NCBI GenBank assembly: GCA_963851385.1 | Contig: CAWKPE010000032.1 | Coordinates: forward strand, 62,001 to 126,000 | Origin: CAWEFA01 sp963851385 | GTDB taxonomy: Bacteria; Bacteroidota; Bacteroidia; Bacteroidales; DTGW01 | Reading direction: 5' to 3' | DNA: 64,000 nt | Shown: positions 17,456-26,153 of the stretch, piece after piece | Numbering within the stretch: the first letter of the stretch is position 1 | Layout of the letters: each line of letters begins with the position of its first letter | Made by a program: the position numbers and the translations under genes | The notes under the pieces: generated by a model | What the model was told of the DNA's origin: nothing | The model's input: the letters and a program-made list of their open reading frames with translations, nothing else | The model's database searches: none

Positions 17456-18637
17456 ATGAAAATGAAAATTTTGGCATTAGCAGGTGCAGGAAAAATATGC
17501 CGTGAAGCGGCACTCGATTTAGTTACATTTGGAAATTTCGAGCGTATAACTATTGCTGATTATAATGAAGACGAAGCCCGAAATGTTGCTCAAAGACTAA
17601 ATAGCAGCAATGTTGATTGGTGCAAAATTGATATCCGAAATCAAAAGGAAACTATCAAGATTATGCAGGCTTACGATTTGGTTATGGATGGATCCACTAT
17701 TTCTTTAAATGATCTTTCTACGGCATGTATTGCAGAAGCTGGTTGTCACGGGATTAATTTGAATGGTTTTGGCAAAGAATATAAATATGGAAATATTTTT
17801 AAGCAATCTGGCAAAATAATGGTGCCCGGTTTTGGCATGACTCCCGGTACTACAAATATGATGACTGTTTATGTTGTTGATCAAATGGATGAAGTTGAAA
17901 GTGTAAGGATAAGCCATGGAGCTTTCAGGCCATTCGCATTTTCAGAATCTATTGCCGAAACTACAATGTACGAATATGATCCTTCGCTTGCAGGAAGGGT
18001 TGTTTATGAAAATGGAAAGTTTGTTCAGGTGCCACCATTTGCAAGACCTTTAGAAGTTCAACTTCCTGAACCTTATGGTAAACATGTTCAATATATTATT
18101 CCTCACTCTGAAACAATAACCCTGGCAGAATATTTAAAGCCAAAAAACATTAAACTTATAGAGGTACGTGGTACTTGGCCACCTGAAAATATGCGTCTTC
18201 TAAGTGAATTGTACAATTGGGGATTTCTTCAAAATACTGCTATTGAAATTAATGGCCACAAAATAGGCATTATGGAAGCTATAAGTAAATTTCTTATTAA
18301 TTCTGAAAAAGCTAAAAATACTGAGTTATACGGTTACGCATTGCATGTTGAAGTTGTCGGGATTATGAATGGTAAAAAAGTTAAGTACATTGTTACACAT
18401 ACGCACCCGGCATCGGATGGGTCGGTGCCGGGATGGGAGAAGTTAAGGGCGTACACACGCTGTGTAGGTATCCCTTTCGCAATTGCTGTTCACATGATAG
18501 CCAAACATAAATATTCAGGAGAGGGAGTTCTCATTCCCGAAAAAATTTTTGACCCTAAAGATATTTTTATTGAACTGAAGAAAAGAGATATTCATATTCA
18601 CGAAGAAGTCCACGAATTAGGAATTACCAAAATATAA
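17456..18637 (+). CDS. Saccharopine-dehydrogenase-like oxidoreductase in the phosphonate cluster
   Basis: A 393-residue protein with an N-terminal Rossmann fold (LALAGAGKICREAALDL, about 5-22; IADYN at the end of strand two) and the C-terminal domain of the saccharopine dehydrogenase/LYS9-like family (GFGMTPGTTNMM, VRGTWPPENMRLL, THTHPASDG). Relatives oxidise or form secondary amines with NAD(P). The glycine motif is GAGKIC rather than GxGxxG. Only five bases separate it from the PbfA-like gene, so it is in the same operon, but no defined step of phosphonate breakdown needs it. A role on an N-substituted aminoethylphosphonate is a hypothesis. Its 3' end overlaps that of phnW by 14 bases, tail to tail. 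Confidence 0.8.
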   Translation: MKMKILALAGAGKICREAALDLVTFGNFERITIADYNEDEARNVAQRLNSSNVDWCKIDIRNQKETIKIMQAYDLVMDGSTISLNDLSTACIAEAGCHGINLNGFGKEYKYGNIFKQSGKIMVPGFGMTPGTTNMMTVYVVDQMDEVESVRISHGAFRPFAFSESIAETTMYEYDPSLAGRVVYENGKFVQVPPFARPLEVQLPEPYGKHVQYIIPHSETITLAEYLKPKNIKLIEVRGTWPPENMRLLSELYNWGFLQNTAIEINGHKIGIMEAISKFLINSEKAKNTELYGYALHVEVVGIMNGKKVKYIVTHTHPASDGSVPGWEKLRAYTRCVGIPFAIAVHMIAKHKYSGEGVLIPEKIFDPKDIFIELKKRDIHIHEEVHELGITKI

Positions 18638-19739
18638 TTTCTTTAATAGATTTTAAAAGCCTATCCATATCCGCATAATAAACCTCCCCGATATTTCCTA
18701 TGCGAAAAGTTTCAATTGTCGAAACTTTTCCAGGATAAATTACAAAACCTTTACTTTTTAATTTTTGGTAGAATTCATAAAAATTATATTTTGCGGAATC
18801 CGGCGAAAGAAAAGATGTAATAATGGGAGAATGCAATTCATCGGGCAGGGTAGTACTAAAACCCATCTTTCTCATCCCACTGACCAAAAACTTTTGATTG
18901 GCTGAATAGCGCCCATAACGCTTTTCAATGCCGCCTTCCTCTTCTAACTCATTCAAGGCCTGATCAAATGCACGCACTACATGAGTGGGTGAAGTAAAAC
19001 GCCATTTGCCATTTCCATTTTCCATGGTTTCCCATTGATCATATAAATCCAAAGAATGTGATCTTGCAAGATTTTTGCAGGTAAAAAATTTGTCTTTTTT
19101 TGCTATAACAAAGCCGAATCCAGGAACACCTTGAATACATTTGTTTGCAGAACTAACTAAATAATCTATTTTTAATGAAGCAACGTCCATCGGAATTCCG
19201 CCAAAACTGCTCATAGCATCTAAAATAAAAGTTTTATCAAATTCTTTTGCAATGGCAGCTATTTCTTCAACCGGATTAAGCATTCCCGTTGTTGTTTCGC
19301 AATGGACCATTGCAATGTGAGTAACTGAAGCATCCTTTGTAAGGATATTATGAACCTCCCTACTATCTGGTACATTCATCTCCGTTGCGTCGTATACGGT
19401 ATGATCAATATCGAGTATTTCAGCTATTTTCACTATACGCTGACCATAGGCCCCATTGGTAAGAATCAGTAGTTTTCCATTTTTTGGTATAACTGAACCA
19501 ATTGTTGCTTCAACAGAGAATGTTCCACTACCTTGCATCAATATTGAAGTATAGAGATGACTATTTGCAGTTGCCAATTTAACCAGCTTCGATCGTATGT
19601 TTTGGACAATGTTTACATTGTAATCATCATCCCAGGTACACCAATCTTTTAACATTGATGCTTTTACTGTCTTACTTGTAGATAGGGGTCCCGGTGTCAA
19701 CAACAAATAAGGATTTTCGGGTAGTTCTAATATATTCAT
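18624..19739 (-). CDS. phnW: 2-Aminoethylphosphonate:pyruvate transaminase PhnW
   Basis: PhnW moves the amino group of 2-aminoethylphosphonate to pyruvate, giving phosphonoacetaldehyde and alanine. The 371-residue class V aminotransferase has the family start NPYLLLTPGPLSTSKTVK, MLKDWCTWDDDYN, the PLP ring Asp in ILDAMSSFGG (Asp-174) and the Schiff-base Lys in SSANKCIQGVPGF (Lys-200). It lies on the opposite strand to phnX and its 3' end overlaps the dehydrogenase gene. Its 5' end overlaps the upstream transporter gene by 68 bases, so its ribosome binding site lies in that coding sequence. Confidence 0.97.
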   Translation of the reverse strand: MNILELPENPYLLLTPGPLSTSKTVKASMLKDWCTWDDDYNVNIVQNIRSKLVKLATANSHLYTSILMQGSGTFSVEATIGSVIPKNGKLLILTNGAYGQRIVKIAEILDIDHTVYDATEMNVPDSREVHNILTKDASVTHIAMVHCETTTGMLNPVEEIAAIAKEFDKTFILDAMSSFGGIPMDVASLKIDYLVSSANKCIQGVPGFGFVIAKKDKFFTCKNLARSHSLDLYDQWETMENGNGKWRFTSPTHVVRAFDQALNELEEEGGIEKRYGRYSANQKFLVSGMRKMGFSTTLPDELHSPIITSFLSPDSAKYNFYEFYQKLKSKGFVIYPGKVSTIETFRIGNIGEVYYADMDRLLKSIKEIIFW

Positions 19740-21039
19740 TTACTTCTTTTTCTTGGTGGTTTGAATATTTATATTTATTGTTAAAATATATGATTGATCC
19801 AATAATTAATACAATTCCAGCAAAAGATACCCATATACCTGATGCAGTAAAAAAATTGACCCAGCTTATTGAAGGTGAAAAGAAATTTTTTATAAAAACG
19901 ACAATAACGCTTCCGAAGTAGCCAAAGGCATCTGATAAGTACATAATGAACCCAATATTACTGACAACCCGAAACGATGAAATCATTCTTTCATAAAGAA
20001 AAGCATTAAAGGGAACATATCCAATGTAAAGCCCAATGCCAACAATTATCATCCAAGCTACTCCATTTATGAATTTTAGGTAAAACAAGACAGATGCGCC
20101 AATGATTAACATAAATCCAAATAAGATGATAAATAATATCACATTAAAGGCAATAAAATTATGTTTGATAAAAGCAACCATTGCAATTGAACCAAGAGTA
20201 ATTATGGCAACAGGTAACTCAGATAGGGTAAATATAGCAGGATTCTTTCCTAATCCAAGGGATGTCCATATTTCATTTGCAAAATTATCTCGCATTTCTC
20301 TGAATATAGTAAGAAAAGTATAGGCTACAATTAATAAAATAATTCCAATGAAAAATTCATTAAGAAATACTTTTCGTTGAAACTTATTCATAGGTGCTCT
20401 TTTTGATCTGAGTTGCTCATCTTTTGTAGTCGGGGCCGGAATTGAGTCAAGCAAATGAACAAAAATGATCATGGGGATAAGAAAAATTAAACCAGTAATA
20501 AAAGGCATAAGAAATTCATTGATTCTGAAATGAACGATTAAATATTCACCAACCGATTTTACAACACCAGAAGCAATAATGAAACTGGCGCATAAAATTG
20601 CACCTAATATTTCAGTTAATTGCCTGCCTTCAAGATATGAAAATACCAGTCCCCAGATTATTCCTAGAGGAAGCCCGTTAAAAAACATAAAAATAAAATT
20701 ATATGGAGGCGATACCAGGTAAACCAGCAATAACGCAAATTCTGCAAGTCCTACCAGGATCAGAATTGATAATGCCCGCTTATTGCGCGTCATTTCTGAA
20801 ACAAATCGTATCCCAATAAATTTACTTATTGTATAACCTATTACCTGGGCAGTTATCATCCATATTTTATAATGAACGCCAAACAGTATATGACCATCAA
20901 AAGTGCCAATGGCAAATGGTTTTCGAAAGGCATACATACATGAATAGGTAAAAAAAGCAGCAAGAGAAGCGAATAATGTAAAGACCCAAACAGGTTGGGC
21001 AGCAATATAGTCACTTAAGTGTATTTTAAATTTTTTCAT
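19672..21039 (-). CDS. DUF5690-family MFS-like transporter
   Basis: An inner-membrane protein of about 455 residues with roughly twelve hydrophobic segments. The start ATG at 21039 (MKKFKIHLSDYIAAQPVW) is preferred over an in-frame TTG 18 bases upstream. The opening FTYSCMYAFRKPFAIGTFDG and FNGLPLGIIWGLVFSYLEGR match what I know of the DUF5690 group, a major-facilitator-like family of Bacteroidota. Directly upstream of phnW and overlapping it by 68 bases, it is a plausible aminoethylphosphonate importer. This substrate is inferred from position alone. Confidence 0.8.
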   Translation of the reverse strand: MKKFKIHLSDYIAAQPVWVFTLFASLAAFFTYSCMYAFRKPFAIGTFDGHILFGVHYKIWMITAQVIGYTISKFIGIRFVSEMTRNKRALSILILVGLAEFALLLVYLVSPPYNFIFMFFNGLPLGIIWGLVFSYLEGRQLTEILGAILCASFIIASGVVKSVGEYLIVHFRINEFLMPFITGLIFLIPMIIFVHLLDSIPAPTTKDEQLRSKRAPMNKFQRKVFLNEFFIGIILLIVAYTFLTIFREMRDNFANEIWTSLGLGKNPAIFTLSELPVAIITLGSIAMVAFIKHNFIAFNVILFIILFGFMLIIGASVLFYLKFINGVAWMIIVGIGLYIGYVPFNAFLYERMISSFRVVSNIGFIMYLSDAFGYFGSVIVVFIKNFFSPSISWVNFFTASGIWVSFAGIVLIIGSIIYFNNKYKYSNHQEKEVNEYIRTTRKSLFVVDTGTPIYK

Positions 21040-21413
21040 TGTTAAATCTGTTCGCAAAAAGTGATATTTATAATATGAGAAATTGAGTCTCGAACTAAAT
21101 CACTGACATTGCAATTGTTTTGATTTTCTCTCCGGGTATTTTGTAGCTCAAACTATTTCCGAACAATATAATATGATCTTTTTCGCGTCTTATCTTACAA
21201 TTATCTCCTAATTCGTTCAACTGATATTTTTATTAATTACCTTAAAAATCTTCATACAAAGGAAGGTCGGCAATGTTAAACCTTCATTATGTGTGAATGA
21301 ATTTAATGTTAAATAAAAGCAAGATAAAGGTCGAAATTTAGTTTTAGCACATTCCGATATTAAAACATAGAGAATTTAAAGTTCAAGTATTCACTGAAAT
21401 GAATAAGAATGAG
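21040..21413. other. Intergenic region between divergent transporter and sensor kinase
   Basis: No gene can be supported here. A 45-codon minus-strand frame at 21095-21229 has an ordinary amino-acid mix but no start signal or recognisable domain. The last part joins the duplicated promoter segment at 21414. Confidence 0.5.
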
Positions 21414-21517
21414 CAAAAATTCATATTTACTTAACAATGCCTTTAAAATAGATTAGTATTCTAAGCATAATTTAGCTTTAAAATTAAAATGTACTATCAT
21501 GTCAAATATCAGAAAAA
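21414..21517 (+). repeat. Duplicated promoter/start segment, copy 2 (functional side)
   Basis: This segment matches 7014-7120 almost base for base and includes the upstream region and the first six codons of the kinase at 21499. It contains TTAACAATGCC, which also equals the last 11 bases of the IS1-type elements in this window. Because this copy leads into a full gene, it is probably the original. Confidence 0.92.
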
Positions 21518-23031
21518 CTTTAATTACATGGTTTACTTTATTTTTTATCGCAACTTTTGCACTTACCTGGATATTTGTCAACACATTTTTATATTATAAT
21601 AATGACAATGCCAGAAACCATGAAATTGCTTCAAGTGTAATATTTATATTTCTAATTGCACTAATGGTAGCATTCAGCAGCAAATATTTGTCTCAAATCA
21701 TTTTAAAACCGCTTGAGGAATTTACCGGTTATATTAGAAGAGCTATTGAAAGTGATTTGACAAAATTCGAGATGAATAAGCAAGCAACTAAGTCAAAGGA
21801 AACAAATATAATTTATCTTGAACTTTACCATTTGATTCAGTTATTAAAGGAAAAAGATTCTGAAATTAGAAATTATGAAAAGAAACTGGAAAAAAATAAG
21901 TCGGAATGTAATGAGCTTATTGATAATCTACCACAATGTATATTCGAAACAGATGAATATGGCAAACTGTCATACGTGAATAAGAAATTTCTTGAAATAT
22001 TTGGTTATTCGGCTGCTAGTTTGTTAGAAAAAAATATCACTATACAGGATATCGTAATTACTGATTCCACAGATAAAGTCTATAATGAAAATACCATTTT
22101 CGAAGCAGATATGCTGGGCGTTCGTAATGATGGCACATTGCTGCCTGTAACTATTTATTCTAGTAATATTTACCATGATAATAAAACAAAAGGCATAAGG
22201 GGAATTATTATTGACAATACTGAAAGAATGAAATTCATTAATGAACTTCAGGATGCTAAGAACAGGGCCGAAGAACTGGACAATCTGAAGACATCTTTTC
22301 TTGCAAATATTTCGAACGAATTACGAACTCCCTTAAATGCAATATTTGGCTTTTCCAATTTGGCTGTTATACCTGGTTGTTCAAAAGAAACAAGGAACGA
22401 CTATTTATACCATATTATTGATAACGGTGAACAACTTTTAAAAATTATTGATGATGTGATTGATATAACTAAAATTGAAACGGGTGAATTGAAAATAGTC
22501 AGGTACTGGTTCGATTTGAACGAACTTATTACTGATATTTTTATATATTTCAGACAATTTAAAAATAAAATTGGAAAGAAAAATATTGAATTAAAACTTC
22601 AAAATGATTTTAAAAATTCACCCTGCTACATTTTTACTGATCCTTTACGCTTGCGACAAATCCTGAATAATCTACTCAATAATGCATTAAAATATACAGA
22701 TTCTGGTTATGTTGAATTTGGATATTCAGATTTCAATTCAACAATTCAATTCTATGTTAAAGATACCGGTATAGGAATTCCTGATAATCTGCAACAATTT
22801 ATTTTCGACCGTTTCCGTCAGATAGCACAACCTGTTCGCAAAGAGTATGGAGGTAAAGGATTAAGCCTAACGATTACTAAAAGCCTGGTTAAAATTTTAG
22901 GTGGAAGAATTTGGATGAATTCAGCAGAAGGAGTGGGCACTGATTTTTATTTTACAATTAATAGTGAACAAAGAAAATATGGCGAGTATCCTGAAAATAA
23001 ATTATTGAGTATTGAAGTATCGGCCAATTAA
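21499..23031 (+). CDS. Membrane PAS sensor kinase lacking the phospho-accepting His
   Basis: A 510-residue membrane protein. Two membrane segments (about 8-29 and 44-64) are followed by a linker, a coiled coil (about 105-135), a PAS domain (about 136-245), a HisKA-type dimerisation region and an HATPase domain (about 380-495). The dimerisation motif reads ANISNELRTPLNAI: the normally invariant His is Asn-273 (codon AAC; CAC would be His). The ATPase part has the N-box ILNNLLNNALKYT, DTGIGIP and FDRF, but the G2 box is GGKGLSLTI instead of GTGLGLSI. It cannot autophosphorylate in the standard way. It heads an operon with a receiver lacking its Asp and with the OlsF-like gene. Confidence 0.9.
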   Translation: MSNIRKTLITWFTLFFIATFALTWIFVNTFLYYNNDNARNHEIASSVIFIFLIALMVAFSSKYLSQIILKPLEEFTGYIRRAIESDLTKFEMNKQATKSKETNIIYLELYHLIQLLKEKDSEIRNYEKKLEKNKSECNELIDNLPQCIFETDEYGKLSYVNKKFLEIFGYSAASLLEKNITIQDIVITDSTDKVYNENTIFEADMLGVRNDGTLLPVTIYSSNIYHDNKTKGIRGIIIDNTERMKFINELQDAKNRAEELDNLKTSFLANISNELRTPLNAIFGFSNLAVIPGCSKETRNDYLYHIIDNGEQLLKIIDDVIDITKIETGELKIVRYWFDLNELITDIFIYFRQFKNKIGKKNIELKLQNDFKNSPCYIFTDPLRLRQILNNLLNNALKYTDSGYVEFGYSDFNSTIQFYVKDTGIGIPDNLQQFIFDRFRQIAQPVRKEYGGKGLSLTITKSLVKILGGRIWMNSAEGVGTDFYFTINSEQRKYGEYPENKLLSIEVSAN

Positions 23032-23109
23032 TTATTCAGTTTTTTCTACTTGCAATAGAATTAATTTATTAATGCAAATTATTATTTGTTTCATTTAACC
23101 AAAACACAA

Positions 23110-23544
23110 ATGGAAAATATTCTATTTAACCAAGAAATAATTAAAGGACGCAAAGTACTTGTTGTTGAGCATGATGACAGAAATTATTTTTTAATTGAAA
23201 GAATATTTGCTCATAGTGGATTAAAGCTGTTAAGGGCAAGGTACAGAAAGGAAGCGATTCATATGTGTGCGAAATGCTATGATATCGTTTTCATAAATAT
23301 TGATATTCCATATTTAGATGTTATCAATACAGCTATTGAAATAAAAGTCTCACAACCTGAATTACCTGTAATTGCTTATACGTCATTTTATTCAGAAGAA
23401 AAAAAGAAAAAATATCTTGATGCAGGATGCGATAGATATATATGTAAGCCTTTGCAAAGAGAATCATTATTGAATGAAATTACTGAATGCCTGCGAAAAA
23501 AGAATAAAAAGCCTTGCCATATTAATGAACTTGCTATTAATTAA
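23110..23544 (+). CDS. Single-domain receiver protein lacking the phospho-accepting Asp
   Basis: A 144-residue CheY-like receiver with no output domain. The ATG at 23110 was chosen over an upstream TTG. The fold is clear (KVLVVEHDDRNYFLIERIF, VIAYTSF with the switch Thr, YICKPLQ with the Lys), but the site equivalent to LMDIQMPEMDG reads FINIDIPYLDV, so the phospho-acceptor is Asn-63 and the second metal-binding acid is His (VEHD). Asp-65 next to it could be argued to substitute, but the spacing to Pro favours Asn at the site. It follows the His-less kinase by 78 bases and precedes the acyltransferase by 57. Confidence 0.85.
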   Translation: MENILFNQEIIKGRKVLVVEHDDRNYFLIERIFAHSGLKLLRARYRKEAIHMCAKCYDIVFINIDIPYLDVINTAIEIKVSQPELPVIAYTSFYSEEKKKKYLDAGCDRYICKPLQRESLLNEITECLRKKNKKPCHINELAIN

Positions 23545-23601
23545 GAACATTCGGGTTAAAAGCGAGTTCTATTGAATAATCTTACTAAAAAGAAATTTTA
23601 T

Positions 23602-25458
23602 ATGATAAATGAACAAACAAATCAATTCAATATTATATCATCTGAAGATATCATGAGTTTGACCAAACAAAGAAATTTTGCTGTTAAAGGTGCTTCAGAA
23701 CTTCTTATGGCAGCTTTTGGCTACAACAAAATAAATAACCTGTATCAGAAACTGTCCAATAAATCGGGTTATGAATTTATAGAAGCAGTATTATCTAATC
23801 TTGAAATTCAATATTCAATCGAACCTGAAGATTTCGAGAACATCCCCCGAGAAGGAGCATTTATAATAATTTCCAATCATCCTTTTGGAGGATTAGAAGG
23901 ACTCATTCTTCTTAAAGAAATGCTCAAATACCGGAGTGATTTTAAAATACTCGGGAATTATCTGCTTCGCCGGATAGAACAATTAAAAGAATATATCTTC
24001 CCTGTTGATCCATTTGAATTATCTAATGAAAAAAATTCAAATATTCCTGTCATGAAAGCGGTTCTCAAACATCTCGAAAACGGAAGTCCGCTTTTAATTT
24101 TCCCTGCCGGCGAAGTATCATCTTATAACCTGAATACGAATGAAACCTCGGATAAAAAATGGATGACATCGGCAATAAAATTTATAAAAAAGGCATTTGT
24201 GCCTATTATTCCGGTTTATTTTCATGGAACAAACAGCATTTGGTTTCATTCACTTGGACTAATACATCCATTGCTTCGCACAGCTAAAATTCCATCTGAG
24301 CTATTAAATAAAAAAAACAAAATGATTAAAATTCATAAAGGAAATTTTATTTCTATGAAAGAGCAAACAGAATATCCAGATATAGATAGATTTGGACGTT
24401 TTTTAAGAGCTAGAACCTATATGTTAGGTTCAAATCTTGAAATTAAGAAGTTTTTCCATCCAGCTTTTAGCTTTCCGGTGAAACCGGAAGAAATAGTTCC
24501 TCCTTTATATATCGAGATTCTTAGCAATGAAATAGAAAACCTTCCTCAAAAAAATTTGCTTTTTAAACAAGAAAATTTCTTAGTTTACTATGCACCTTCA
24601 TCATTAATTCCAAATATTTTATATGAATTAGGCCGTTTACGTGAAATAACTTTCCGTGAAATTAGCGAAGGTACAAACAAGAAATCCGATTTGGATGAAT
24701 ATGATTTATATTATTACCATCTGTTCATTTGGGACAATCATTCTAAAGCAATAGTCGGTGCTTACAGAATTGGTAAGGGAGATGAAATTATTCGACAATA
24801 TGGAAAGAAAGGATTCTATATAAATAGTCTTTTTAATATCCATAAAGACTTTAAAACAATTCTAAGTGACTCACTTGAACTGGGCCGTTCTTTTGTTTCA
24901 AAAGAATATCAGCGTAATCCGTTGTCATTATTCTTACTTTGGAAAGGCATATTGCAATTCTTGATAAGAAACCCTGATTACAGGTATCTTATCGGACCGG
25001 TAAGCATTAGTAACAGGTACTCAAAAATATTGAAATCTTTGATAGTAAAATATATCGAGGAAAACCATTTTAACGGTTACCTGGCACAGTTCATCAAACC
25101 AAGGAAAAAATTTCGCGTTCCCGGAATTGGAATAAGTGCATATTTATTAACCGAAAATATCAGAGATCTTAAGGATTTGGATTTGGTTATTAAAAATATG
25201 GATCCTAATAATTATAAATTGCCTGTATTATTAAAAAAGTACCTTGAATTAAACGGGAAAATAATTGGTTTTAATATAGATCCTAAATTTAACAATGCAT
25301 TGGACGGACTTCTGGTTCTCGATTTGTATAACGTGCCGGTAGATTCTGTTAAAATGCTTACTAAAGAACTTAATAGTTTGGAGTTAATGAAAAGGTTCAA
25401 TCTGAATCAACCTTTTGATCTCAACGAATTTGTGTTTGAATCAACAAACCAGCTATAA
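23602..25458 (+). CDS. olsF: Fused O-/N-acyltransferase, OlsF-like aminolipid synthase
   Basis: A 618-residue bifunctional protein. The N-terminal part (about 60-260) is a PlsC-type O-acyltransferase with the motif NHPFGGLEG (usual form NHPxGGxDG) and FPAGEVSSY. The C-terminal part (about 320-560) is a GNAT-type domain like OlsB and the putative hemolysins (LGRLREITFREISEG, ELGRSFVSKEYQ, LLWKGI, IGPVSISNRY). In OlsF the C-terminal domain N-acylates ornithine and the N-terminal domain adds the second acyl chain. Related fusions make glycine or other aminoacyl lipids, so the head group is uncertain. These lipids contain no phosphorus, which fits a Pho setting. The ATG at 23602 is preferred to a TTG at 23572. 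Confidence 0.82.
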   Translation: MINEQTNQFNIISSEDIMSLTKQRNFAVKGASELLMAAFGYNKINNLYQKLSNKSGYEFIEAVLSNLEIQYSIEPEDFENIPREGAFIIISNHPFGGLEGLILLKEMLKYRSDFKILGNYLLRRIEQLKEYIFPVDPFELSNEKNSNIPVMKAVLKHLENGSPLLIFPAGEVSSYNLNTNETSDKKWMTSAIKFIKKAFVPIIPVYFHGTNSIWFHSLGLIHPLLRTAKIPSELLNKKNKMIKIHKGNFISMKEQTEYPDIDRFGRFLRARTYMLGSNLEIKKFFHPAFSFPVKPEEIVPPLYIEILSNEIENLPQKNLLFKQENFLVYYAPSSLIPNILYELGRLREITFREISEGTNKKSDLDEYDLYYYHLFIWDNHSKAIVGAYRIGKGDEIIRQYGKKGFYINSLFNIHKDFKTILSDSLELGRSFVSKEYQRNPLSLFLLWKGILQFLIRNPDYRYLIGPVSISNRYSKILKSLIVKYIEENHFNGYLAQFIKPRKKFRVPGIGISAYLLTENIRDLKDLDLVIKNMDPNNYKLPVLLKKYLELNGKIIGFNIDPKFNNALDGLLVLDLYNVPVDSVKMLTKELNSLELMKRFNLNQPFDLNEFVFESTNQL

Positions 25459-25662
25459 TTCTATATTTTGGTTAAATTGAAAAATTTCTTTGTTTAACCA
25501 ATACAAGTAATTAGCCAAAAGTTATCTGTTTAAATTGTTTTTAATAAAAATAAAGCGTTCAGTTTGCAATTAATATTATATCAGGAGCTTATTGAATCGC
25601 AGAAGCTTATTAAAATGAGAAAAAAAATCTGTCTTTGACATAAAATCACAAAACTTTTAGAT

Positions 25663-25971
25663 ATGACAACAACTATAAATATTATTGTATTTTCCATGGC
25701 CATTTTTTCTTTTTATGTAAAAGATACAGGTCCTGGAATTCCATCTCACTTGCATGAAGCAATTTTTGACAGGTTTTATCAGGTTGAATATATTAAATCC
25801 TTTGGAAATGGTTTTGGGTTGACAATTACTAAAAAGCTGATCCAGTTTCTCGGGGGCCAAATTTGGCTTCAATCTGAAGAAAGGAAAGGCACAACTTTCT
25901 TTTTCACTCTTCCTGGAAATAATTTCATGAATAAAAAATCAAAAGAAACTTTAGAAGAAATATCTGTTTAA
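25663..25971 (+). pseudogene. Histidine-kinase fragment (end of the ATPase domain)
   Basis: From about 25706 the frame encodes only the second half of an HATPase domain: FYVKDTGPGIP, AIFDRFYQVE, GFGLTITKKLIQFLGGQIW and GTTFFFTLPG. The N-box, dimerisation region and sensor are missing. The first 14 residues after the apparent start have no match. It resembles the C-terminus of the kinase at 21499, so it may be a decayed duplicate of it or of another kinase. It ends at the same place as a second fragment on the opposite strand. Confidence 0.75.
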
Positions 25972-26152
25972 ATCATAATTAATTGGTTTAGTTTAAGCAA
26001 TGCTCCAAGTGCCGTAATTGTAACAAACGTAAAACCAATTATTGGAATAATCTCTATATAAACTCCAAGTGTTAATGAAAAGGCAACAATTCTCGGTTCA
26101 TTTTCTAAACAGTTTTTTTGCAGTTTAAACAATAGATTATTATATTTTTTTT
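25968..26152 (-). pseudogene. DUF2062-domain fragment
   Basis: The minus strand has an open frame of about 61 codons without a start. It reads in part NEPRIVAFSLTLGVYIEIIP and then IIGFTFVTITALGALLKLNQ, the pattern of a DUF2062 membrane domain. It is cut at its 5' side where the IS1-type element begins at 26154 and stops at TAA overlapping the end of the kinase fragment. The insertion probably broke the gene, though no continuation is visible beyond the element. Confidence 0.5.
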
Positions 26153-26153
26153 T

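Noticed and set aside
21095..21229. 45-codon minus-strand frame upstream of the transporter gene, possible protein tail
   Set aside because: The residue mix looks natural, but there is no start codon context and no family I recognise. A profile search would be needed.
23281..23310. Asp-65 as a normal phospho-acceptor of the receiver
   Set aside because: In receivers the acceptor stands four residues before the conserved Pro of the xxMP motif; here that place is Asn-63, and Asp-65 is two residues too close to the Pro. Kept as a caveat only.
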